Shown here one piece after another: positions 27,101 to 33,543 of a stretch of DNA of 64,000 nt; within the stretch, counting starts at the first letter, position 1; every line of letters starts with the position of its first letter. The stretch spans positions 153,535 through 217,534 of the forward strand of contig CAHIKZ030002628.1 of NCBI GenBank assembly GCA_903632075.3, in the 5' to 3' direction. Below the pieces are notes generated by a model. The model searched no databases, had not been told where the DNA came from, and saw only the letters and a list, made by a program, of their open reading frames with translations. The position numbers were made by a program, and so were the translations under genes. The DNA comes from Acanthosepion pharaonis (Eukaryota; Mollusca; Cephalopoda; Sepiida; Sepiidae).

Positions 27101-29531
27101 TTCAGCATGTACATTTACACGGAATTATGACGATTTGGGAAAATTTTAAGCGCGGGTGTTAAAAGGAAAATTTACTACTATTTTAAATGAAGGTCACGGA
27201 AAAAAAAAAAAAAAAAAAAAAAAAATCCGTTTATTCATGATAATTACCATGGCCAGGCGGAACAAACTAGGACTTTAAAAAAAAAAAAGGATACAATTTT
27301 TTGGCGGGTAAGACTAGGAGTGAATCTCTCAACTTAATAAACTTAAAGTAGCTATTATTGTTAATTTTAAACTAAAGTTAGTTAATAATTAGCTGAGTAT
27401 CATCCAAACACTTATTTGGGAGAAAATAACTTAGAAAATGAAAAATTATTTTATTTTCATTAAATAATAAACTTTTAAACTATATACATGTTTAAAATTT
27501 GTTTGAAATAAATTTTAAAATTTATCATCTTTAGTGACTGCCGAAATGAGTGCTTTTTTTTTCTAAATTTCAATATTGGACTACAATTTTTTTTTTTTAG
27601 GTTAAATAAAAAAAAAATATTTGAAAAATTTTCCTGAAGAGCATTTCAGTAACAAAATCATTTCCTCGAATTCTTACAAATTTTTTCTTAAAAAAATAAA
27701 ATAAAATATTATGAAATCATTTTTTTTTCTTTTTTTAGCTAATCCTGGGTAATTTTTTTAAAAATCTGAGTGTTAAATCGCCTAAAAACTTTCTCGTGAA
27801 AATTATTACGTCACACCACAACCACACTAAACAACTTCTTAAATCCAAAAATATCTCCAGTCTTAGCGATATAGAAGCAAACAATTTCGGCAAACTTTTT
27901 TTCAATTTCTTACAAATAAATATTTATAAAGATAAAATAATTTTTTATACTAGTTTAGTTTTTTTCCGATACATATCGTGTTCTCGTCATACGTGCATGG
28001 AGATAAAAAAAAAATGTTGAAAGCAAACATCTTCGTGATTAATTTTTTTAAAACATTGATGTGATTTGCAAGTTTCTTAGCATCTTTCAATAATACCCAG
28101 AATCTAAAAATCCACGAAAATGCCAGGACAACATATCTTTTTTTAGCACCTTCAATAAAAACATTAATTAATGGAATGCAAATACAAACACAGTAGCTTC
28201 TTTATTGCAACTTAAGTCTTCTTAAATCATTTCAATTTAAAAAATAATACGATTTGTCCTTTTTTATCTCTCCAAAACCAATACAAACTGTTACTTAAAT
28301 TCCACTTCTACAGTCTTCATTTATAATTTTGTTCCACTCTTAAAAAAAACAAAAAAACAAAACTGTTTAAAAACTTATTGGATATATTATGTAAACTAAA
28401 GAAAGTTAAGTAAGATCTCATTTTTTTTAACTGATTAAAAGCATTGTGCAAATATCGGATTTTAAAATCGTTTATGGTAAATAAAGGAAAGACTAAAAAT
28501 AAGAAATAAAAATTACGATTGAAAAAATTTAAAATACCATATATTTTCTAGGGTGGATATCATGGGGCTTTTTTTGTCTAATGATGCATTTTTCGTACAC
28601 CAAAAAATTGGATATCGATTAAAAACACGCAAATGTTCGATGGTAAAGATAAAAAAAAAATGAATTAAGTAAACAGAAACTGTAAAAAAAATAAATACAA
28701 ATGTAGTTTATTCATTCACATTAGAATAAAAAGAAAATTAATCTCCAAGAAAACGCAAATTAAATAATGATGTAAAATAAAAAATATGAGGGGGTCACAA
28801 GAATAGTTCGTCTACTTAAGTTTCAACAAGGTATGTACTGGAAAAACATTTATTTATACATTTTTCTCTCAAAAAGAAACTACCGGCTTCGGAAGAGATT
28901 TTGCTTCAGGATTGTTTGTTAATAACGAATTATTGGCTTGCAATTTACCGCAAAGTCTAATAATTATAAATAGGGAATAATATACGTAAGATGTCTATTA
29001 GAAGCGATAGCAACCGAAATAAACGTGGGCAGTCTCAGGGCAAAGTGGGAAAAACACAAGGAAGGTCACAGACAAACAAGGCATGGATCCCAGTGTCATT
29101 TCGAAAGATTTAAAATAACTTCTTGGTGAGTATGAACTATTACGAACAACAATAAAAAGAAAAATCAATGATAATTGTCAAAAAAAAAAAAAATTCTTAA
29201 TAAATTATAATGAAAACGCATAGGTCAAGGTGAAAATGTTTGTCAAGGTAGTTTAGAAGGGTACATACACAACAAACAATTGAATGGGTGGAAATATGCA
29301 TCTTTCTCATCATCCCATTTTCTGTTTAAAATGGGACTAACACACAGGGAAACAACAATCAATTTTACTATGAACAAATAACATTTTGAGAATCAAAAAT
29401 TTTCAGATACGTTAGGCAGTACTTCTGCATGTTATTAAAAGTAAATTAACTCAGTGCTAATTCAATTAAATAACAAGAAAATATTATACGAGCTCACCCA
29501 ATAATCTACCGAAAGCTCTGCACGCTGCCAT
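3523..29531 (-). CDS. SUCLG1: Succinyl-CoA ligase [ADP/GDP-forming] subunit alpha, mitochondrial (spliced gene, 8 coding exons placed)
   Basis: This is the alpha subunit of succinyl-CoA synthetase, the TCA-cycle enzyme of the mitochondrial matrix that converts succinyl-CoA to succinate while making ATP or GTP with a beta subunit (not in this window). The spliced product is join-complement of 3523-3711, 6628-6701, 8662-8823, 13993-14050, 14558-14770, 18002-18118, 19560-19663 and 29498-29531, giving 317 residues with every phase matching. Residues 1-30 or so are basic and lack acidic residues, as expected of a mitochondrial presequence. The CoA-binding loop is around GLTGKQGTFHS (residues 41-51). 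The family signature SRSGTLTYE starts near residue 179. The phosphorylated histidine is His278 in GRRMGHAG. All introns are GT-AG. The human protein has about eight more residues after the point where exon 8 ends, so one short terminal exon is missing or unrecognised. The identification rests on near-continuous similarity to the known family along the whole length. Confidence 0.95.
4083..4318. other. Intron 7 block next to the LINE tail, unclassified
   Basis: Moderately complex, less AT-rich sequence immediately beyond the LINE poly-A. It may be the tail of an older insertion. No coding signal or boundary was recognised. Confidence 0.3.
4339..5345 (-). mobile_element. L1/Tx1-like LINE 3' fragment with zinc-binding RT tail
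   Basis: The minus-strand ORF at 4947-5315 resembles the C-terminal zinc-binding region that follows reverse transcriptase in L1/Tx1-type LINEs: RQLIRNTLPINDVTFRWGEA, then CHQCDLDLEETALHAFYNC and VQTFWDYVDEL. The spacing C-x2-C...H-x4-C is seen. The frame continues with small defects to about 4790. A poly-A tail on the minus strand (poly-T at 4319-4338) marks the 3' end. The copy is 5' truncated, as is usual for LINEs. Confidence 0.7.
5622..5706 (+). repeat. Left arm of 85-bp inverted repeat flanking SUCLG1 exon 7
   Basis: It is the reverse complement of 7398-7482 with one mismatch in 85 and no gaps. The arms are 1.7 kb apart and enclose exon 7. Such a match implies a recent duplication of a dispersed element or active maintenance. 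Confidence 0.93.
6352..6388. repeat. (TA)n(CA)n microsatellite
   Basis: Compound repeat: about eleven TA units followed by about seven CA units, in SUCLG1 intron 7. Confidence 0.9.
6628..6701 (-). CDS. SUCLG1: SUCLG1 coding exon 7
   Basis: The 74-bp exon has acceptor TTTTCACCAG and donor ATG|GTAAAG. It encodes Gly230 to Met254: GIVLIGEIGGNAEENAASYL then KKHNM. GEIGG and the EE pair are conserved in the family. The exon lies between the two arms of an 85-bp, nearly perfect inverted repeat in its flanking introns (5622-5706 and 7398-7482). Confidence 0.96.
7175..7899. mobile_element. Foldback / MITE-like element with ~45-bp inverted ends
   Basis: 7175-7218 and 7854-7899 are imperfect inverted copies that contain the shared pieces GAAAAAGTTTTTGT, TGTTTCATCCTTTA and GACTTCATCAG. 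About 635 bp of AT-rich DNA lies between them, including the right arm of the 85-bp inverted repeat. No transposase is present, so this is a non-autonomous element or a pair of related short repeats. Confidence 0.55.
7398..7482 (-). repeat. Right arm of 85-bp inverted repeat flanking SUCLG1 exon 7
   Basis: It pairs with 5622-5706 (84 of 85 positions). In the minus-strand pre-mRNA this arm is transcribed first, in intron 6. The other arm follows exon 7 in intron 7. Confidence 0.93.
8662..8823 (-). CDS. SUCLG1: SUCLG1 coding exon 6 (family signature)
   Basis: The 162-bp exon has acceptor TTGTTTAG and donor AAAG|GTAATTG. It encodes residues 176-229 and one base of Gly230. It carries the ATP-citrate lyase/succinyl-CoA ligase family signature SRSGTLTYEAVHQTT followed by VGIGGDPFNGTDFIDCLE, where the GGDP segment lies close to the phosphohistidine site in known structures. 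The 3' flank on the minus strand (8625-8648) is a poly-T tract on that strand. Confidence 0.97.
9560..9960. other. Unclassified complex repeat-like block in intron 5
   Basis: About 400 bases are clearly less AT-rich than the flanks, with no long ORF, no tRNA-like boxes and no protein similarity that I recognise. The composition shift suggests an old insertion. Confidence 0.35.
10165..10773 (-). mobile_element. LINE 3' fragment (C-terminus of reverse transcriptase), family A
   Basis: The minus-strand frames read HAKQFFLSESILHIYKSIIC, CIEYCCHSG, LEILDKIQRSVCNVIDPDL and, after a frame break, FYKYFHGICSNELSSLV and HEFECTTRLSTR. This is the region after the catalytic core found in many LINE reverse transcriptases (Y-K-S-x-I-x-P-x-x-E-Y-C ... 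L-x-x-I-Q). Related copies occur at 34230-35300, 35690-36250, 44440-44590 and 50690-51330. Several stops show it is dead. Confidence 0.75.
10860..12540 (+). mobile_element. LTR-retrotransposon-like DNA (probable LTR remnant)
   Basis: A 1.7-kb block less AT-rich than the intron around it. A TATA-like GTGCATATAAAC at 11690-11702 is followed by a leader-like stretch. TTTGGTGACCAAGCGTTGG near 12155-12175 resembles the primer-binding-side junction of Gypsy elements. A CRE-like TGACGTCA sits at 11203-11210. No terminal boundary or gag/pol frame was secured, so the LTR call is an inference from composition and these signals. Confidence 0.4.
12640..13870 (-). mobile_element. RTE-like LINE reverse transcriptase remnant
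   Basis: The minus strand reads, from 13870 down, LELLGQLDLFGKDIRIIQNL, then VRQGCVFSSDLFNLYSE and NLNNIR-stop-ADDS, that is an IRYADD catalytic box whose tyrosine codon is now TAA (about 13590). After a 120-bp interruption (13378-13500) it continues with KTECMIVSKRNNP, NRNWFCRRMLKISWTKHVSN and further C-terminal sequence to about 12660. These are landmarks of the widespread endonuclease/RT LINE class common in molluscs. Multiple stops and shifts make it a fossil. Confidence 0.8.
13378..13500. mobile_element. Short insertion inside the RTE-like LINE
   Basis: The protein-level match of the surrounding LINE is interrupted here. The inserted segment begins GAGTAACACTGG and ends CAATTGTTACTC, ends that are roughly inverted. 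Probably a small non-autonomous element nested in the LINE. Confidence 0.4.
13993..14050 (-). CDS. SUCLG1: SUCLG1 coding exon 5
   Basis: The 58-bp exon has acceptor AATTACAG and donor G|GTAAGT. It encodes residues 157-175 (PGECKIGIMPGHIHQPGNI) plus one base of Gly176. The sequence continues GIIK from exon 4 exactly as in the family (GIIKPGECKIGIMPG). It sits only 507 bp from exon 4, the shortest intron of the gene. Confidence 0.96.
14558..14770 (-). CDS. SUCLG1: SUCLG1 coding exon 4
   Basis: The 213-bp exon is in phase 0 at both ends, with acceptor TTTTTTCAG and donor AAG|GTAGAT. It encodes residues 86-156, including SVIFVPPPFAAKAI, the highly conserved VCITEGIPQQDMVKVK and TRLIGPNCPGIIK. 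These belong to the second half of the CoA-binding domain and the start of the ligase domain. It is the largest coding exon and the most strongly conserved piece of the gene in the window. Confidence 0.97.
15051..15345 (+). mobile_element. tRNA-derived SINE, family 2
   Basis: The head has an A-box-like segment (GTGGTATAATGGATAGTAG) at about 15061-15079 and a B-box-like segment (AGTTTGAATTCCAA) at 15105-15118. The body ends TGGGCTTTTTAGCTTTGG, AACAAGCCTAGGAGAAGG and GAGAGCTGTGGCC. The same arrangement recurs at 36473-37050 and 44195-44345 (plus) and 17250-17380 (minus). Pol III-type boxes plus repetition define it as a SINE. A (GA)n tract follows. Confidence 0.7.
15353..15376. repeat. (GA)n microsatellite
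   Basis: About twelve GA units directly after the SINE tail. Confidence 0.9.
15390..15850. other. Unclassified block in SUCLG1 intron 3
   Basis: This stretch is less AT-rich than its flanks, with no ORF of note and no repeat partner found elsewhere in the window. Nothing more can be said. Confidence 0.3.
16331..16660. mobile_element. Foldback MITE, family 'CTTCTTCA' (copy 1)
   Basis: The left end carries CATTTTGACTGTTG and CTAGCCTTCTTCA. The right end carries TGAAGAAGGCCAAAGGG and GACTGAAATGTTGTGAT, close to the inverted complement. In the centre, 16483-16495 and 16506-16518 are a perfect 13-bp inverted pair. Related copies are at 48041-48310 and, partially, 52825-52935. No coding capacity. 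Confidence 0.65.
17250..17380 (-). mobile_element. tRNA-derived SINE, family 2 (minus-strand copy)
   Basis: Read on the minus strand it shows TGTAGATAGTGTAATGGATA, a B-box-like GAATTCCAATTCCAG and the family body TTTGTTATATTCACTTACAT. It is directly preceded on the same strand by the 5S-rRNA-like tandem at 17385-17505. Confidence 0.65.
17385..17505 (-). repeat. Tandem 5S-rRNA-derived segments (two 58-bp units plus a partial third)
   Basis: On the minus strand each unit ends with a 5S-like 3' portion: copy 1 reads AAATGGGCGACTGCTTGGG then AATACTAGGTGCTGTA. Copy 2 ends GGAATACCAGGTGCTGTAGGC. Animal 5S rRNA ends GGATGGGNGACCGCCTGGG then AATACCGGGTGCTGTAGGC, so box C and the 3' strand are recognisable with mainly C-to-T changes. 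Period 58 bp. The 5' half of 5S rRNA is absent, so this is a pseudogene fragment and not an RNA gene. Confidence 0.75.
17510..17770. other. Unclassified repeat-like block next to the 5S-like tandem
   Basis: Complex sequence, less AT-rich than the intron background, contiguous with the 5S-like units. It may be the 5' part of the same composite element. Confidence 0.3.
18002..18118 (-). CDS. SUCLG1: SUCLG1 coding exon 3
   Basis: The 117-bp exon is in phase 0 at both ends, with acceptor TTTTTATAG and donor GAA|GTAAGT. It encodes residues 47-85, from GTFHSEQCLQYGTKLVGG to VPVFATVKE. This is the CoA-binding domain. The loop that is usually PGKGG in this family reads PAKAG here (VSPAKAGSTHLG), which keeps the lysine but loses two glycines. 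Confidence 0.96.
19560..19663 (-). CDS. SUCLG1: SUCLG1 coding exon 2
   Basis: The 104-bp exon has a TTTTCAG acceptor and a CAA|GTGAGT donor. It encodes residues 12-46, including RHCYTATRSHLLIGNDTK and the start of the CoA-binding loop, CQGLTGKQ. The corresponding human segment is very similar (RHCSYTASRQ... CQGFTGKQ). It contains the end of the presequence and the first beta strand of the Rossmann-like CoA-binding domain. Confidence 0.95.
19829..19861. repeat. (TA)n microsatellite
   Basis: About sixteen TA units, followed by a short CA tract, in SUCLG1 intron 1 next to exon 2. Confidence 0.95.
20150..22650 (-). pseudogene. Gypsy element A pol remnant (protease-RT-RNase H-integrase)
   Basis: Protease: LDTGSDITIINEQTW at about 22570-22615, with the DTGS active site intact. 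Reverse transcriptase: IKVAPSIFQQIMDTM then AQAYLDV near 21750-21840, where the catalytic YLDD is YLDV. RNase H: FILQTDHHPLLSIYGSKRDV and TANRLQHWG at about 21020-21160. Integrase: IHIDFTGPLNGAYYLVVV and YTKWPEI at about 20410-20510. Many frameshifts. Loss of the second catalytic aspartate shows the copy cannot reverse-transcribe itself. Confidence 0.82.
22700..23600 (-). pseudogene. Gypsy element A gag remnant
   Basis: Gag-like text includes FSNFFTKATEEKFSDLVTPD (23500s), SECEKYV-like NYILPKKTGETNFDETVV (about 23270-23320), then CLIFIQGLTSNKDAVIRSRI and LTLQKIAEECQHIVNLK (22940-23110). A CHCC-type knuckle follows (HGCGCKHFKSNC, about 22820-22860). CLIF-QGL and EECQ are typical of Mag-type gag. 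Stops between blocks break the frame. Confidence 0.75.
24067..24108. repeat. (TA)n microsatellite
   Basis: About twenty TA units in SUCLG1 intron 1. Confidence 0.95.
26530..26785. repeat. Tandem ~95-bp repeat with shared TTTCTTTCTGTGTAGAAAAG
   Basis: The segment TTTCTTTCTGTGTAGAAAAG followed by GGGACAAAT or GAGACAAAT occurs at about 26538 and 26625, and an inverted short copy (CTACACAGAAAAA) lies at 26772. The spacing suggests a tandem duplication inside a small inverted-end element. Confidence 0.6.
28991..29113 (+). other. Small ORF on the plus strand close to the SUCLG1 promoter
   Basis: A 40-codon ORF (MSIRSDSNRNKRGQSQGKVG, then KTQGRSQTNKAWIPVSFRKI) starts 21 bases after a TATAAATA sequence (28963-28970). 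A good donor, TTG|GTGAGTATG, follows at 29125. Its content is more protein-like than other short ORFs here: no low complexity and a balanced composition. It lies inside SUCLG1 intron 1, on the opposite strand. I do not recognise a family. The ORF ends before the donor, so if transcribed this may be a non-coding first exon. Confidence 0.2.
29498..29531 (-). CDS. SUCLG1: SUCLG1 coding exon 1 (start codon, presequence)
   Basis: The exon encodes MAACRAFGRLL plus one base of the next codon. The donor is G|GTGAGC. The single overhanging G joins the TG that opens exon 2 to give a valine codon, so the phase fits exactly. The ATG context is good (A at -3, G at +4). The residues are short, basic and hydrophobic, like the beginning of a matrix-targeting peptide. 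It lies 9.8 kb upstream of exon 2 and was found by phase and by its position in a small promoter-like island, not by protein similarity, because presequences are not conserved. Confidence 0.82.
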
Positions 29532-29640
29532 AGTTGTGCACGTGATTTATCGGACCAATCGGAACAGGGCAACAAGTCTTCACCGGAGATTTGCTGACAG
29601 TATAATGCTAAACTATGTTCACCAATTTCTACTACGGATG
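29532..29640 (-). promoter_or_regulatory. SUCLG1: Likely SUCLG1 promoter / 5' UTR
   Basis: Immediately upstream of the start codon is a short stretch less AT-rich than its surroundings. It holds a CACGTG E-box at 29539-29544 and a CCAAT box (on the plus strand, CGGACCAATCGG) at 29555-29559. No TATA box is seen. A TATA-less promoter with CCAAT and E-box elements suits a housekeeping mitochondrial enzyme. The transcription start cannot be placed from sequence alone. Confidence 0.5.
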
Positions 29641-29734
29641 ATCACATAGGTAATGATTTATACAATTTCTTTTGTCTTGTAGGAGTAAGAATATATATTT
29701 ACCTGTCGGGGATGGAAAAAAAATAAAAATGTTT

Positions 29735-29880
29735 TTTTTTTTTTAATACTATTAGTAAATATTTACTAAGCAAAGTGAAATCTGACACAAAGCTACAACA
29801 GGAGAGCATCCAGTGAGGATCGAACTCACAACACCAAATGAGACAACAGAGGCTTTTTATGCTAGAGACGGTTAGAAATA
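29735..29880 (-). mobile_element. tRNA-derived SINE, family 1, partial copy
   Basis: On the minus strand: a B-box region GTTGTGAGTTCGATCCTCAC with the family's T-arm, preceded by a degraded A-box part (TAGCATAAAAAGCCTC) and followed by a different tail ending in an A-run (29738-29750). Confidence 0.6.
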
Positions 29881-29923
29881 AGATTAAAATAAAATTAAAA
29901 CAAATGAATTGTGAAATGCCATG

Positions 29924-30212
29924 GTGATTTTCTAAGTGTAGTTTAGATGTGGCACAAGTATGGGGCACCCACCCTACACGCAATCTGCTAGTGGCAGCCA
30001 CCGGCCACTAGCGGTCCGCCAGTGGTAACAACAAGAAGATGAACACACCGGTGGTCTGACAGTGGGTCACCAGCTGTAAACACTAGTGGCATACTACCCA
30101 GTGGCAGATTGGTGGCTTGCATATAGGGCAGTGAGGATCAAACTCACTATACAGTTGTAATTGATCTAGTGAGACAAGCTTACTAACCATTAACACCATG
30201 TCTAGGTGCCCA
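29924..30212 (-). mobile_element. tRNA-derived SINE, family 1, full copy with internal expansion
   Basis: It is flanked by 17-bp direct repeats (AATTGTGAAATGCCATG) at 29907-29923 and 30213-30229, which are target-site duplications. On the minus strand the tRNA-like head (GGGCACC ... GGTTAGTAAGCTTGTCTCAC ... GTGAGTTTGATCCTCAC) is separated from the 3' end (GGGTGCCCCATAC ... GAAAATCAC) by about 140 bp of CCACTGG/CACTAG-rich sequence absent from the copy at 31617-31752. Confidence 0.88.
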
Positions 30213-30454
30213 AATTGTGAAATGCCATGTATACAATTCAGAAGTATCAACAAATGTTTGTTTCCTATTTTATTTTTTATAACAGGATTTTTTGGGAAGG
30301 CTATTGGAGGAGAAGAGAGAACGTTAAATCTCTTAACCTGAGTATTATGTTGGTGCAAATGAAAAAACAAAACTCTTACCCCAATGTGAAATTTGAAAAA
30401 AATTTACATTTATTAAATGACACGAAAAATAATAACACAGAATACAAAATTTAG

Positions 30455-31560
30455 AAAAAAACAAGTTTGCACAAAATTTTCCTTTGTGTACTTAACACTT
30501 GACTTAAGCAAGATAACAAGTGTTCTAATTACAATTCCGTTGGGATTATAAAAACAGTTAATAAATCAACAAAATGTTCGTTTTCTTCAATGAGTTGAGA
30601 AGGTTGACAATTCACAGGTGTTGCTGGGTTTCTTTTAGACAATTCAGTTTTTTAAACTGAGATTAAAAAAATGTAATAAATCTTGTACTTTCATAAAAGT
30701 TCAAAATCAGGCTTAATACGTTCAGCTCCCATCAACCAGTCAATGTTTACCTCATGAAACCTAAATCCCTTCTGTCTGTTAGATAAACCAGACTTCTTAA
30801 ATATCCACATAATGGCTCTGATTTGAATCAGAAATTTAATACATCGGGGGTCATAACTTACTTTCCCCATTGGTTAAAAAATCACAAAATGTAGCTTTTT
30901 AAACCACACACATTCATAAACTTTATTTAGACAGGTTTTGACATCTTGAACATCTTTTTTTTTTACAAGTTTCGAAAAACAAATTTTATACATGTATCAT
31001 ATCTTTTTTGTTATTTATCATTTTGGCAGTTTTGAGCCTCACATATACAAAGTTTTACACATCAAATTTTATTCAAGTCATTTATTAATAACCTGTTTGA
31101 CTTCATTATAGCAGTTTTTTATTTAAAGAATATTTGTTAGTAATTCTCTTCCTTCAATAATTTTTTTTCAAAACACTTCCCTCAAATGAAAGTACAATAA
31201 ACAAACCTAGTCTCTTGTATTATTTTTTATTTACCCTTTAATTATTTTTATATAATCTTACATTTCTTATTTATTATATACATTTTTATATTTAAGCTTG
31301 GTATCAAAATAAATAAAATGTTAATAAAATATTCATGAAGTTCCAAATATCGGATAATAAAATATCAGTGATATTCAAATTTCATATTTAACCTACCATT
31401 AAACTACAAAAATATCAATCAAAACTATTGTCAATTTCTTCAACCATAATACAGATAGGGAGAATAAGAAAAAATGTAAAAATATATGTTATAAAAAAAT
31501 GATCTGCCTCTTGCCACTACATAGAGCAAAGATATGTCCAACCAATGAGGTATTTAGACA
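30455..31560. other. AT-rich intergenic DNA
   Basis: No gene, RNA or recognisable element was seen in this stretch. Confidence 0.6.
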
Positions 31561-31616
31561 GGATTTTTTTTTTAAATGAGTCTTGTTTCTGAGCCTGATT
31601 ACAGTGATACTATGTC

Positions 31617-31752
31617 AGGCACCTCGAGGTGGTGTGATGGTTAGCAAGCTTGTCTCGCTAGAACAGTTACAACTGAGTAGTGAGTTCGATCCTCACTGGG
31701 TGCCCCATACTTTCGGCTTTGTGCCACATCTGAGCTACGCTTGGAAAATCAC
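31617..31752 (+). mobile_element. tRNA-derived SINE, family 1, complete 136-bp copy
   Basis: It is flanked by perfect 17-bp target-site duplications (TACAGTGATACTATGTC) at 31600-31616 and 31753-31769. The tRNA-like part has an acceptor stem GGCACC/GGTGCC (31618-31623 with 31699-31704), an A-box region TGTGATGGTTAGCAAG, and a canonical T-arm GTGAG-TTCGATC-CTCAC (31680-31696). A 45-bp unrelated tail ends GGAAAATCAC. Transcription by Pol III and LINE-mediated insertion are what this structure implies. Confidence 0.92.
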
Positions 31753-32519
31753 TACAGTGATACTATGTCTACTTCAGGATAATAAAAAGGAATATTTGGG
31801 AAAAATTATTGAGGAGAGCGCACCTTCTTGAGATTATTTTCAACCAGTTGCAGAACAGAATTTGAAACCTCCTACAATTTGAAAAGTTGCATTGTGAGCC
31901 TGCTGACACAAATATAAGGGAAGTGGCTATCTAATTTAATTACTATTCATTCCACTGAGTGGATTGTTAGAATAGCTGGATCAGTAAATTAATTAACATT
32001 TTCAGCAATGGGGAGAAGAGGACATTTCTGAGATATCACTTGGCCAATAAACAACTCTGAACAAAATATAAAACTTAATACAGACAATTCTGGACATGTG
32101 AAACAAAGCCATGAAATATATCTTGAGGGTACAAGACAATTCACTCATTGCTATTATAATTCTTCAAGGGTCAACCAGGTACTGCAAGTTTACGACAAAT
32201 GACATTCACTCAGCAACTCATTCAGTCACAGATACTTCATAGTTCATCTATCAACCTCGAAATAGGTCAAAACATTAACAATACCTTGTGAATCTGTCGA
32301 AGTTACCTCCTCTTTCGCTCCTTAAACTAAGAGAACAGGTCATTTCGACCTTGACCTCTCTGTTGTGCTCCCTATACGCTGTAAACCCGTGGTAGAGACT
32401 AGCAAGTTCCCTTTTTAGTTTACTTATATTACAAACCTAGTCATAATATACTTCTAGACATTTTTAGGCCTTAGTTTCCTTTAGTTGATCTCAACTTATT
32501 TTTTAATAGAGACTTTACT

Positions 32520-33358
32520 GTGTTAGCTTGCCAATTCTCTTGCTGGTCTCCCTTACCACAAGACAGTTACTTCTCACTAAATTCATGGTCAGCGACTGAA
32601 ACGGTCGGATACGCAGGCTCCTGGCCTCCGTTGGCCAGGACGTCGATCACCGGGCTGCGTATTAAGTTACGCTCCCATTTTTTTTTGTCTGCCAACTTGA
32701 CGATAGTTGGAAACTTTCCTTCTCTCTCTCTCCTTTGCCTACTACTCCTGACTCCTTGGCCCTGTTCGATGCTCGGCATTCCGTCCCTACTGGCTGCCTG
32801 CACGTCATCCATAACCTTTCCCGTACACGTTTGTAATTATTACGGGAGGTTACTAATATCGGACTCAACCGGCAACATGCAACGCCTGCACTGGACCCTT
32901 GACATGCCCAAACAATGCCAGCTCTTCTTTCCTTCCCAACATGTCAAGTTGGCATCCCGGCCATGGCCAACATCAACTTCAATAACCAACAGCGATGATC
33001 CTGGCCACGACCAACATCAACTGCAACAACCAACAGCGATCATCCCGGCAATGACCAACATCAACTTCAACTACAGCGATCACCTGCAACGACCAGCAGC
33101 GACCACCTGCATGCCCAACAGCAATCACCTGTAACGACCAACCTCGACCATCAATGCCTGCACCGGAACTTCTGCACCTCTACCGTTCCGACCACCTTAT
33201 TTTCTTTTCTAGAATAAATTAGCATATATCATATATATCCTCGTTCTGTCATCCATGTTGTTTCACCTTGTCAGATTTAATTTCTTCAAAAATGTTAGCA
33301 GGCCTCTTGTGACCTCATCACCCTTTTGTGATACGGGGGCGCTCGGGGGTCCGCTACA
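32520..33358 (+). mobile_element. LTR-like block (possible solo LTR) containing a minisatellite
   Basis: It begins TGTTAGC and ends GCTACA, a near-inverted pair as at LTR ends. GC content is far above the surroundings, and an AATAAA lies at 33213-33218 in the last fifth. A minisatellite of about 44 bp (core ACCAACATCAAC...CAGCGAT) fills 32965-33150. The longest ORF of the window (204 codons, 32520-33134) lies here, but its sequence is that of the repeat and has no recognised domain. No 5-bp target duplication was found. Confidence 0.45.
32965..33150 (+). repeat. ~44-bp minisatellite, 3-4 degenerate units
   Basis: Units start ACCAACATCAACTTCAATA, ACCAACATCAACTGCAACA and ACCAACATCAACTTCAACT, and contain CAACAGCGATSATCC. 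Later units are shorter and diverge. Confidence 0.8.
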
Positions 33359-33543
33359 AATCTTACTGTCTGCTTCCATTCTATACTTCTAATGTTTTAT
33401 TTACTATTTATTTACTTTTTTCCCTCAGTAGGAGTAGATAGGTGAACCTATCATTCAGTTCACCCTCTTCCCAGTTTTTTGAACGAATAGAGGCTGTCTA
33501 TATTTCTGAGATGAGGTATTATGATTACTACTAAGGCCAACCC

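Larger units (their letters stand above)
23730..28960. other. AT-rich part of SUCLG1 intron 1
   Basis: Very AT-rich, with many poly-A and poly-T runs. Apart from the (TA)n tract and the repeats at 26530-26785, no gene or recognisable element was found. Confidence 0.6.

Noticed and set aside
31618..31704. A functional tRNA gene
   Set aside because: It has A and B boxes and an acceptor stem, but the 45-bp tail and the flanking target duplications show that it is a SINE.
32520..33134. 204-codon plus-strand ORF, the longest in the window, as a host gene
   Set aside because: It lies within an LTR-like block, its C-terminal third is a minisatellite, it begins at the first base pair of the block, and no domain is recognisable.
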